Part shown: in pieces, positions 1 to 5,100 of the stretch
Layout: each line of letters starts with the position of its first letter
How positions within the stretch are numbered: position 1 is the stretch's first letter
From: an uncultured Devosia sp.
GTDB lineage: Bacteria > Pseudomonadota > Alphaproteobacteria > Rhizobiales > Devosiaceae
Assembly: GCA_946480655.1 (NCBI GenBank)
Contig: CAMLKN010000142.1
Location: 1-6,054 of the forward strand
DNA length: 6,054 nucleotides
Reading direction: 5' to 3'
Translations under genes and position numbers: made by a program
The notes under the pieces: model-generated
Seen by the model: the letters and a program-made list of their open reading frames with translations, nothing else
What the model was told of the DNA's origin: nothing
The model's database searches: none

Positions 1-330
1 GCCCAGCTCGGCCAGGCGCTGGCGGCGCTCGAAAGCTGGGAGAGCCGCCACACCAGCTGGGACACGCGCTTTAATTGCCGCATCTGGAGCCTCCACAGGG
101 GCTACCTGCCGATCATGCGCCTCAAGCCGCCCGCGGCGGCGCTCAAGTTCAAGCGCGACGATATGGATGCCTTGCGCGTCAAGCTCGTCGACCGCCTGGC
201 CGGTCTGCGCCTGCGCGATTTCTACACGGGCTTCAATGCCGGCCGCCGCGCCGAGCGGGACAGTCAGCCGCTGGCCGAGGTCGAGGCCGAATGGCAGCAG
301 ACTTATCCCCGCCTGCGGCTGTTCGACTAG
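1..330 (+). CDS. C-terminal part of an unrecognised protein (5' end outside window)
   Basis: Frame 1 is open from the first base of the window to a TAG at 328-330, giving 109 residues of the end of a longer gene. The ATG at 115 lies inside this open frame and is probably not the true start, because the frame continues upstream with the same GC-rich codon use. The visible part is soluble-looking, rich in Arg, Leu and Ala, with a Trp/Arg/His-rich stretch at about residues 13-33 and an amphipathic, charged C-terminal half ending in LRLFD. There is no membrane segment and no motif that I recognise, so I assign no function. A weak hairpin (GCCCAT at 337-342 paired with ATGGGC at 351-356) follows the stop, but it has no T-run and is not a convincing terminator. 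Confidence 0.7.
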   Translation, partial: AQLGQALAALESWESRHTSWDTRFNCRIWSLHRGYLPIMRLKPPAAALKFKRDDMDALRVKLVDRLAGLRLRDFYTGFNAGRRAERDSQPLAEVEAEWQQTYPRLRLFD

Positions 331-462
331 ACTGCGGCCCATCCCTCCGCATGGGCGGCCTGCAGGCGAACAGTGGCGGAGGGGGCCGGGCGCGGCTCGC
401 CGCCGCGCAGGTTCAGGCCCGGGCGGAAGCGTGTGCGCGACCCCCGTGCCGTTCCAAAAACC

Positions 463-524
463 GGCGCCCCGGGGCGATAGGCGCCTCACCAAACACTCTT
501 CAGGGGCGCCCACCGCCCCGGGGC
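463..524. repeat. Cluster of GC-rich palindromes with an 11-base direct repeat
   Basis: A perfect 12-base palindrome (CGCCCCGGGGCG, 465-476) and a 10-base palindrome (GCCCCGGGGC, 515-524) share the 11-base word CGCCCCGGGGC as a direct repeat at 465-475 and 514-524, 49 bases apart. In addition GGCGCCCC (463-470) is an inverted match to GGGGCGCC (503-510). The whole block could fold into alternative hairpins. No T-run follows, so it does not look like an ordinary intrinsic terminator for the upstream gene. It could be a protein-binding region, a palindromic repeat element, or simply a consequence of high GC content. Confidence 0.5.
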
Positions 525-718
525 CCGCTCATCGGCCAGAAACCGGAGGCAAGCCGCGCCGTCCGGCGCCTTGGCGCGGCAATGAGAGCCCGCCTTGCTC
601 TCGTCACCTTTTTCTGTCACAACCCGTCTCACGCGTTTTCAGCCTAAGTCGGCTGCCTCTGCCGGTCATTTCCGGTTCCTGGCTCACTGATCTACTTGCG
701 AACGTTCGTATACCCCGT

Positions 719-733
719 CCTGCATGTTGCAGG
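719..733 (+). other. Leader hairpin upstream of the cold shock gene
   Basis: CCTGCA (719-724) and TGCAGG (728-733) form a perfect 6-base stem with a TGT loop. After a 2x2 internal mismatch the stem can extend by two more C-G pairs (715-716 with 736-737). It lies about 55 bases before the start codon and would be part of the mRNA leader. A role in stability or temperature-dependent folding is an inference. Confidence 0.4.
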
Positions 734-772
734 TGGGAAACGCTCGCTTCGCTTCGGCGCCGAGCTCTCTAC

Positions 773-779
773 AAAGGAA
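773..779 (+). promoter_or_regulatory. Ribosome binding site of the cold shock gene
   Basis: AAAGGAA lies 8 bases before the ATG at 788 and fixes that codon as the start. The frame stays open far upstream (to 167), so this site and the standard length of the resulting protein decide the start. AGGAACC (775-781), which includes the binding site, is perfectly complementary to GGTTCCT at 674-680 in the same leader. Confidence 0.75.
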
Positions 780-787
780 CCACCATC

Positions 788-1003
788 ATGGCCAACCTCA
801 CCGGCACCGTGAAATTCTTCAACACCACCAAGGGTTTTGGCTTCATCACCCCCGACAATGGCGGCAAGGACCACTTCGTCCACATCTCCGCCGTGCAGCG
901 TTCGGGCGTCGATGGCCTCTACGAGAACGACAAGGTCTCCTACGACGTCGAAACCGGCCGCGACGGCCGTGAATCGGCTGTCAACCTGACCCTCGTGAAG
1001 TAA
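788..1003 (+). CDS. cspA: CspA-family cold shock protein
   Basis: This 71-residue protein is one cold-shock domain, a five-stranded OB-fold barrel that binds single-stranded RNA and DNA. Family members act in the cytoplasm as RNA chaperones that melt secondary structure, at low temperature or in stationary phase. Both nucleic-acid-binding motifs are present: RNP1 as KGFGFI (residues 15-20) and RNP2 as HFVHIS (29-34), with the aromatic patch F10, F11, F17, F19, F30 and H32. The opening GTVKFFNTTKGFGFI and closing ESAVNLTLVK are typical of alphaproteobacterial members, and the length is standard. The gene appears to stand alone, with a long leader before it and hairpins after it. Alphaproteobacteria carry several csp paralogues, so the symbol marks the family rather than a particular paralogue, and cold induction cannot be read from the sequence. 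Confidence 0.96.
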   Translation: MANLTGTVKFFNTTKGFGFITPDNGGKDHFVHISAVQRSGVDGLYENDKVSYDVETGRDGRESAVNLTLVK

Positions 1004-1004
1004 A

Positions 1005-1021
1005 GCGAACCTGCGGTTCGC
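1005..1021 (+). other. Hairpin directly after the cold shock stop codon
   Basis: GCGAACC (1005-1011) and GGTTCGC (1015-1021) form a perfect 7-base stem with a TGC loop, one base after the stop codon. No T-run follows it. It sits 10 bases upstream of the true terminator hairpin and could protect the 3' end or slow polymerase. Confidence 0.6.
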
Positions 1022-1031
1022 CGATTTCGAG

Positions 1032-1056
1032 AAAGCCGCCGCGAGGCGGCTTTTTT
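1032..1056 (+). terminator. Intrinsic terminator of the cold shock gene
   Basis: AAAGCCGCC (1032-1040) pairs perfectly with GGCGGCTTT (1045-1053) around a GCGA tetraloop. Six T residues run from 1051 to 1056. A 9-base GC-rich stem followed by a T-tract is a textbook Rho-independent terminator. It separates the cold shock transcript from the SDR gene, which has its own promoter-like element. Confidence 0.92.
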
Positions 1057-1088
1057 GTCCCCGGACTGTGCAACTGCTGCAGAGTGGG

Positions 1089-1117
1089 GCATCCAAACGC
1101 TGTCCGTGCCCGTAATG
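1089..1117 (+). promoter_or_regulatory. Candidate RpoE (ECF) promoter of the SDR gene
   Basis: A GCATCC -35 element (1089-1094) is followed after exactly 18 bases by TAATG (1113-1117), with CG just before the TA. This matches the layout of the two promoters in the rpoE divergent region (xxATCC, 18 bases, CG-TA). It also resembles the TGATCC-N18-TAAGA type reported for R. sphaeroides RpoE, recalled from memory. The TA lies 32 bases before the ATG, against 31 for the FAD gene promoter. The first two -35 bases differ, so this is the weakest of the three. Confidence 0.55.
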
Positions 1118-1133
1118 CTCCCGAACCCAATCC

Positions 1134-1139
1134 AAGGAG
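1134..1139 (+). promoter_or_regulatory. Ribosome binding site of the SDR gene
   Basis: AAGGAG lies 5 bases before the ATG at 1145. It decides the start, because the frame is open further upstream to an ATG at 1055. That upstream ATG falls within the cold shock terminator's T-tract and upstream of the candidate promoter. Confidence 0.85.
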
Positions 1140-1144
1140 CCAAC

Positions 1145-1876
1145 ATGATCGGCGCGCGCGAAAAGATCTGGATCATCGGCGGATCGAGCGGCATAGGCGA
1201 GGCCATGGCCAGGGCCTATGCGGCGCGCGGGGCGCTGGTGGTCATTTCCGGCCGTGACGAGAAGGCCCTCGAGGCCGCGCTCGCCCGCATCGGCCCCGGC
1301 CAGCTGGCCGCCCGTGCCGACGCGGTCGATCCGCAAAGCCTGGCTGCCGTGGCCGAACAGCACGGCCCCTTCGACCGCGTCATCACCACCGCCGCCATCT
1401 ACGATCCGGGCCCGATGGGCAAGGCCGACCAGAACAAGGCCGAGGCCATCTTCTCGGTCAATCTCACCGGCACGTTCAACGTGGCGCGGGTAGCGATCAA
1501 CGCCCTCAAGCCGGGTGGGCAACTGGTGCTCTTCGGCTCTGCCGCCGCCATTTTCGGCCTGCCCAATGGCCAGGTCTATTCGGCCACCAAGGCCGCCATC
1601 GTCAACATGGCGCAGTCGCTGCGCGCCGAGCTCTGGCCGCAGATCGACGTGCGGCTGGTGACGCCCGGCTTCGTGCGCACCCCGCTGACCGACAAGAACG
1701 AATTTGCCATGCCCGGCCTCATGGAGCCCGAGGACGCTGCAAGACGCATCCTCAAGGGCCTCGACGGCAGAAGCTTCGAGATCGCCTTTCCCCGCCGCCT
1801 CATCTGGCCGCTAAAATTGCTCGGCGTGCTGCCGCACCCGATTGCCTTCGCGCTGACGAAGAGGCTCAACGGGTGA
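1145..1876 (+). CDS. Short-chain dehydrogenase/reductase (SDR family)
   Basis: A 243-residue classical-length SDR, an NAD(P)-dependent oxidoreductase with a single Rossmann domain, probably cytoplasmic. The cofactor loop is GGSSGIG (residues 12-18). The catalytic tetrad is visible as N106 (SVN), S132 (LFGS), Y145 and K149 (YSATK), and a PG motif follows at 174-175. SGRDE after the second strand (residues 35-39) suggests NADP(H) preference through the arginine, but this is an inference. The usual NNAG after strand 4 is TTAA (81-84), a notable departure. The C-terminal part (about 215-235) is hydrophobic and proline-rich (FPRRLIWPLKLLGVLPHPIAFAL) and may touch a membrane or shape a lipid-like substrate site. 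The substrate cannot be read from the sequence. SDR genes occur among RpoE-ChrR target genes in other proteobacteria, and a candidate promoter of that type lies upstream. The 3' end overlaps the convergent DUF2177 gene by 11 bases. Confidence 0.93.
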   Translation: MIGAREKIWIIGGSSGIGEAMARAYAARGALVVISGRDEKALEAALARIGPGQLAARADAVDPQSLAAVAEQHGPFDRVITTAAIYDPGPMGKADQNKAEAIFSVNLTGTFNVARVAINALKPGGQLVLFGSAAAIFGLPNGQVYSATKAAIVNMAQSLRAELWPQIDVRLVTPGFVRTPLTDKNEFAMPGLMEPEDAARRILKGLDGRSFEIAFPRRLIWPLKLLGVLPHPIAFALTKRLNG

Positions 1877-2282
1877 GACTGACGGCCCAATAGCCCGCCA
1901 GGGCGGCGCTCCCTGAGAGGAATCCGCCCCAGGCGAGGTCAATGAGGCTGATCTGGAGGCTCCAGCCCTTGAGCGTGGCGAGGTTCGTCATGTCATAGGT
2001 GCCATAGGCGAGAAGCCCCAGCGCCACGCCCGCCACCAGGGCCCAGACCCACGATCCGGCATTGGCCGCCGGCAGCACGGCAAAACCCACCAGGCCCGCA
2101 ATGTAGAACAGATAGAAGATCGCCGCCGGCGCCAGGTTGGGCTGATCGAGCAGCAATTCCCCGATCTCGGCGCGATAAAAGCCGATGCCGAGAACCGTCA
2201 GCCAGAGGAAATCGAGGCCGAAAAAGACCAGCGCCGTTCCGCCATAGGCAGCCAGAACGGTCAGCAGCGAAAAGCCGAACAT
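1866..2282 (-). CDS. DUF2177 family four-helix membrane protein
   Basis: A 138-residue integral inner-membrane protein with four predicted hydrophobic helices at about residues 5-31, 51-72, 76-96 and 112-134. Family-type signatures are FFGLDFLWL (20-28), YGTYDMTNLATLKGW (93-107) and D115/W118 in the last helix. The function of DUF2177 proteins is not established. It is the third gene of the rpoE-chrR operon: its ATG is 13 bases after the chrR stop, and its ribosome binding site (GAGGAG on the minus strand, plus-strand 2292-2297) overlaps that stop, which suggests translational linkage. An upstream in-frame ATG (2321) would put the start inside chrR and has no better site. Placement with sigma factor and lipid-modifying genes suggests a membrane or lipid role in the same stress response, by inference only. 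Its end overlaps the SDR gene tail-to-tail by 11 bases, with no terminator visible. Confidence 0.88.
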   Translation of the reverse strand: MFGFSLLTVLAAYGGTALVFFGLDFLWLTVLGIGFYRAEIGELLLDQPNLAPAAIFYLFYIAGLVGFAVLPAANAGSWVWALVAGVALGLLAYGTYDMTNLATLKGWSLQISLIDLAWGGFLSGSAALAGYWAVSLTR

Positions 2283-2295
2283 GGTTGTTCTCTCC

Positions 2296-2943
2296 TCAGA
2301 TGCCCAGCACGGGCTGCACAAAGCGCAAGAGACGGCTGGAAAACTTCAGGGGTGCGTCGGTGATGGCCAGGCAGATGCAGTCTTCCTGGTCATCCGCCAC
2401 CGGCTGGTGCGTCAGCGACCCATCCGCATCCTCGATATCGCCCGGTCCGAAACGGTCCACCTCGTCGTGGAAACTGCCCTTGAGCACCACGGTGAGTTCG
2501 CGTCCGCCATGGCTATGCTCGGGCACCGGCTTGCCGGCAGCGATGCACAGCAGGCGCGCCTGCGTAGTCTCGTCCCCGGTCTTGATCAGGATCTGCTTGG
2601 CATTGCCCAGGTTCCGCCATTTGAGGCCGTCGAGGTCGCCGCCGAGATAGGAGCGCAGCGGTTCGGGCAGCGTGGCCGTGGCGGGGCGTCGCGCGGGCGC
2701 GGCCTTGGCTTCCGGTTCGGCCAGAAGGCGCGATTTCAAGGCGTCCCAGCTGTCGCTTGGTGCCTCCACCGGCGTCAGCTCTTCCATCAGCGCGCCGCCG
2801 GTGGCCTCGGCCAGGGCCAGTTGCTCCCGGCATTGCGGGCACATGGCCAGGTGGCAGGCAACGGCCAGCGACCAGCCTTCCGACAGGGTGCCGGCGGCAT
2901 AATCGAGGAGAAGGTCGTCATTGAGGTGGTGGCGAATGGTCAT
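2296..2943 (-). CDS. chrR: ChrR-type zinc anti-sigma factor
   Basis: A 215-residue two-domain cytoplasmic anti-sigma factor that holds its partner sigma factor inactive until singlet oxygen or organic peroxides trigger release. The N-terminal anti-sigma domain has the zinc site H6, H31, C35, C38 (HLAMCPQC), the same positions as known for R. sphaeroides ChrR. A proline/alanine-rich linker (about 74-95) leads to a C-terminal cupin. There H143, H145, E149 (PEHSHGGRE) and H179 (LTHQP) match the second zinc site of ChrR (H141, H143, E147, H177), shifted by two. C189 and C191 match its two late cysteines. The start is fixed by the ATGA overlap with rpoE: the rpoE stop lies at 2940-2942 and this ATG at 2941-2943, so the two proteins are probably made in a coupled ratio. 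The C-terminus is short after the cupin, as in the family. Confidence 0.95.
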   Translation of the reverse strand: MTIRHHLNDDLLLDYAAGTLSEGWSLAVACHLAMCPQCREQLALAEATGGALMEELTPVEAPSDSWDALKSRLLAEPEAKAAPARRPATATLPEPLRSYLGGDLDGLKWRNLGNAKQILIKTGDETTQARLLCIAAGKPVPEHSHGGRELTVVLKGSFHDEVDRFGPGDIEDADGSLTHQPVADDQEDCICLAITDAPLKFSSRLLRFVQPVLGI

Positions 2944-3509
2944 TTCAATTCCTCCAGCGCCGCGCGAAGGCGTCCGAAGGCCAGTCTGATGCGCGATTTT
3001 ACGGTTCCGATGGGCAGGCCCGTCTGGGCCGCTATGGTGCTGTGGGATGCTTCGTCGAAGAAGGACAGGCGAATGAGGTCCACCTGTTCCTGGGGGAGGG
3101 TCTTGAGCGCTCGATGCAGGGCCGCCCCACTCTGGCGCAATTCCAGAATGTCCCCCGCTTCCGGCTCGGCCGCGGGGACCAGCGCCGGATCGTCTGGGTC
3201 GAAAGCCGGCCGCTTCTGCTTGCGCCAGGCATCGATCCAGATATTGCGGGCAATGGTGAAAATCCAGGCCGAGGCCTGGCCCCGCGCCGGATCGAACTGT
3301 CCGGCCTTGCGCCAGATGGCCAGCATGGTCTCCTGCATCAGGTCCTCGGCAGCCTGGCTGTCGCGGGTGAGCTTGAGCAGATATGCGCGGATACGCGGCC
3401 CGAAGTCGCGAAACAGCGCTTCGAACGCGGCCATGTCGGCTGTGGCGATAGCCACGATTTGCGCGCCGATATCCGCTGGCGTAGCGGGCGCTTCGGACTT
3501 CTCCGTCAT
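2940..3509 (-). CDS. rpoE: ECF sigma factor, RpoE (ECF11/ChrR-partner) type
   Basis: A 189-residue extracytoplasmic-function sigma factor that directs RNA polymerase to stress promoters. Sigma region 2 spans about residues 28-100, with the core-binding AAEDLMQETMLAIWRKAGQFD (53-73) and the -10-recognising AWIFTIARNIWIDAWRKQKR (81-100). A variable linker (101-125) leads to sigma region 4 (about 128-187), whose helix-turn-helix TIAAQTGLPIGTVKSRIRLAFGRL (158-181) reads the -35 element. The ATG at 3509 has AGAAGG about 11 bases before it; longer in-frame versions begin near or beyond the proposed transcription start and add no sigma sequence. The gene overlaps chrR by four bases (ATGA). It is probably autoregulated, since a matching promoter lies upstream in the divergent region. 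Pairing with a ChrR-type anti-sigma factor places it in the group responding to singlet oxygen rather than the periplasmic-protease type typified by E. coli RpoE. Confidence 0.95.
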   Translation of the reverse strand: MTEKSEAPATPADIGAQIVAIATADMAAFEALFRDFGPRIRAYLLKLTRDSQAAEDLMQETMLAIWRKAGQFDPARGQASAWIFTIARNIWIDAWRKQKRPAFDPDDPALVPAAEPEAGDILELRQSGAALHRALKTLPQEQVDLIRLSFFDEASHSTIAAQTGLPIGTVKSRIRLAFGRLRAALEELK

Positions 3510-3616
3510 GCGATACGAGCCCTTCTTTGGCGCGGGCACGGCAAGGCGGCGGCGCGGTGGTAACGCTGCATCCTGACACGGTCCGGCAAGTGGGTAAATC
3601 GCAAGTGACATGCTCC

Positions 3617-3645
3617 AGATACGCCCGGTCCATCGCACTGGATCA
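3617..3645 (-). promoter_or_regulatory. Candidate autoregulated RpoE promoter of rpoE-chrR-DUF2177
   Basis: On the minus strand TGATCC (plus-strand 3645-3640) is followed after 18 bases by TATCT (3621-3617), with CG directly before the TA. TGATCC with an 18-base spacer to a TA-beginning -10 element is the layout I recall for RpoE of R. sphaeroides. Transcription would begin near 3610, leaving a leader of about 100 bases before the rpoE ATG. The plus-strand promoter at 3696-3724 shares ATCCAG and CGTATCT at identical spacing. Confidence 0.75.
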
Positions 3646-3695
3646 GGCGGCAGTCAAAATTTCTCTGCGCCGGGGGCGAAATCTCGGCCGCCTGC

Positions 3696-3724
3696 AAATC
3701 CAGTTGCGTCCCGCGCGCGTATCT
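3696..3724 (+). promoter_or_regulatory. Candidate RpoE promoter of the FAD-DUF1365 operon
   Basis: AAATCC (3696-3701), an 18-base spacer and TATCT (3720-3724), with CG directly before the TA, repeat the pattern of the rpoE promoter. The two share ATCCAG and CGTATCT exactly and point away from each other, their -35 elements 50 bases apart. Transcription would start near 3731, about 20 bases before the ATG at 3751. That rules out the longer in-frame start at 3610 for this promoter. Confidence 0.75.
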
Positions 3725-3750
3725 CCATCAAACACTTCGGGACTATCATC

Positions 3751-5100
3751 ATGTTTCACAACACCTCTGGCTTTTCCGGGTCGCAGTCTGCGCGGCAACG
3801 CATTGCGGTCGTCGGCAGCGGTGTATCGGGGCTTTCGGCGGCTTGGCTGCTGTCGCAGTCCCACGACGTCGTGCTCTACGAGGCCGACAACCGGATCGGG
3901 GGCCACGCCAACACGGTCGACGTCCCCGGCACGGGCCCGGTCGATACCGGCTTCATCGTCTATAACGAAAAGAACTATCCCAATTTTACCGCCATGATGG
4001 CGCACCTTGGGGTCGAGAGCATCAAATCCCAGATGTCCTTCTCGGCCTCGCTCGACCAAGGCAATTTCGAATATTGCGGCGAGGGACTGACCGGGCTCCT
4101 CGCGCAGAAGCGCAACGCTTTTCGCCCGCGCTTCTGGGCGCTGTTCCGCGATCTGCTGCGCTTTTATCGCGAAGCGCCCGAAGTGCTCGACCGGCCGGAT
4201 CTCCAAAAGCTCACCCTCGACGAATATCTGCGTGCCCAGCGCTATTCGCAGTCCTTCGTCGATGACCACCTCCTGCCCCTGGCTGCCGCGATCTGGTCTT
4301 CCTCGGCCTCCGACATCCGCTCCTATCCGCTTCTTGCTTTCGTGCGCTTCTTCCAGAGCCACAACCTGCTGCAGATCTGGGAGCGGCCCAACTGGCGCAC
4401 CGTCAAGGGCGGCAGCCGCAGCTATGTCCAGGCGCTGCTGAGCCAGTTCAGGGGCGAAGTGCGGATGGCAACGCCCGTCGCCCGCATCCGCCGCGATGCC
4501 TCAGGCGTCACCATCGTAGACAACAAGGGCCATGCCGACCGTTTTGACCAGGTGCTGATCGCCAGCCACGCCGATCAGGCCCTAGGCATGCTGGAAAGCC
4601 CGAGCCAGGCCGAGCGCGACCTGCTCGGCGCCTTCGGCTATACCGTCAATACCGCTGTCCTCCATGCCGACAAGCGCTTCATGCCGCGCCGTCGGCGCGT
4701 CTGGAGCTGCTGGAATTATATCGCCGTGGATCAGGCCGAGAGCGCCCATCCGCTCTGCGTCAGCTACTGGATGAACCGGCTGCAGAGCCTTCCAGGCCGC
4801 GACCTCTTCGTCACGCTCAATCCGCCCCGCGATCCCGAACACGAAATCGCGCGCTTCGAATATACTCATCCGCTGTTCGACAGCCGCGCCATCCACGCGC
4901 AGGACAATCTCTGGCAATTGCAGGGGCAAAACCGCACCTGGTATGCCGGCGCCCATTTCGGCCGCGGCTTCCATGAGGATGGGCTGCAATCCGGCCTCGC
5001 CGCCGCCGAGGCCATGGGCTCCCTGCCGCGCCCCTGGACGGTCCCCAATCCTTCGGGCCGCATTACCCTGGCGCCGCCCGCCGCGGCCATGGTGGCATGA
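3751..5100 (+). CDS. FAD-dependent oxidoreductase, amine-oxidase/desaturase-like
   Basis: A 449-residue flavoprotein of the NAD(P)/FAD-binding amine-oxidase-like superfamily. The N-terminal dinucleotide fold has GSGVSGLSAAWLL (22-34; GxGxxG as G22, G24, G27), E44 at the end of strand 2 for the FAD ribose, and RIGGH (48-52). The C-terminal FAD segment is WYAGAHFGRGFHEDGLQSGLAAAEAM (397-422). Between lie the substrate regions, including PLAAAIWSSSASDIRSYPLLAFVRFFQSHNLL (176-207). There is no signal peptide. Homologues sit next to DUF1365 and fatty-acid methyltransferase genes in RpoE-ChrR regulons; the furan fatty acid pathway of R. sphaeroides includes a desaturase (UfaD) and an oxygen-inserting protein (UfaO) acting on phospholipid acyl chains. 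Assignment here as a lipid desaturase or oxidase is an inference. The ribosome binding site is weak (CGGGA, about 8 bases before the ATG). It overlaps the DUF1365 gene by four bases. Confidence 0.9.
   Translation: MFHNTSGFSGSQSARQRIAVVGSGVSGLSAAWLLSQSHDVVLYEADNRIGGHANTVDVPGTGPVDTGFIVYNEKNYPNFTAMMAHLGVESIKSQMSFSASLDQGNFEYCGEGLTGLLAQKRNAFRPRFWALFRDLLRFYREAPEVLDRPDLQKLTLDEYLRAQRYSQSFVDDHLLPLAAAIWSSSASDIRSYPLLAFVRFFQSHNLLQIWERPNWRTVKGGSRSYVQALLSQFRGEVRMATPVARIRRDASGVTIVDNKGHADRFDQVLIASHADQALGMLESPSQAERDLLGAFGYTVNTAVLHADKRFMPRRRRVWSCWNYIAVDQAESAHPLCVSYWMNRLQSLPGRDLFVTLNPPRDPEHEIARFEYTHPLFDSRAIHAQDNLWQLQGQNRTWYAGAHFGRGFHEDGLQSGLAAAEAMGSLPRPWTVPNPSGRITLAPPAAAMVA

Larger units (their letters stand above)
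331..787. other. Non-coding stretch and long leader of the cold shock gene
   Basis: No gene is supported in these 457 bases. The open frames crossing it lack ribosome binding sites and look like chance frames in GC-rich DNA. The left half (about 400-530) is extremely GC-rich and holds nested palindromes. An 8-base inverted repeat at 553-560 and 573-580 can form a hairpin. The right half (about 590-787) is less GC-rich and probably contains the promoter and 5' untranslated leader of the cold shock gene. It includes a perfect 10-base palindrome (CGAACGTTCG, 699-708), a hairpin at 719-733, and a GCTCG/CGAGC stem (742-746 with 761-765) just before the ribosome binding site. I could not place a convincing sigma-70 promoter. 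Long structured leaders are usual for cspA-type genes. Confidence 0.55.

Noticed and set aside
553..580. The 8-base inverted repeat as a terminator of the upstream gene
   Set aside because: It lies over 220 bases after the stop codon, has a 12-base loop and no T-run.
688..713. An RpoE-type promoter for the cold shock gene (TGATCT followed by CGTATA)
   Set aside because: The spacer to the TA is 15 bases instead of the 18 seen at the other three sites, and the -35 lacks the final C of ATCC. At the right distance the -35 would be CACTGA, which does not match.
167..787. A long in-frame N-terminal extension of the cold shock protein (278 residues in total)
   Set aside because: The family length is about 70 residues, a good ribosome binding site precedes the ATG at 788, and the upstream residues are low-complexity Arg/Pro/Ala sequence from GC-rich non-coding DNA.
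1055..1144. A longer start for the SDR at 1055
   Set aside because: The ATG lies in the T-tract of the cold shock terminator and upstream of the candidate promoter. The ATG at 1145 has a clear AAGGAG and puts the cofactor motif at the usual position.
692..1522. A 276-codon minus-strand frame across cspA and the SDR
   Set aside because: It runs antisense to two well-supported genes and through a strong plus-strand terminator, with no recognisable domain.
2281..3576. A 431-codon open frame on the plus strand across rpoE and chrR
   Set aside because: It lies antisense to two clearly recognisable coupled genes, carries no domain that I recognise, and is a shadow frame typical of GC-rich coding DNA.
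3610..3750. A longer start for the FAD protein at 3610
   Set aside because: It begins upstream of the candidate RpoE promoter's transcription start and passes through both promoter elements. The start at 3751 gives a normal N-terminus just before the FAD-binding motif.
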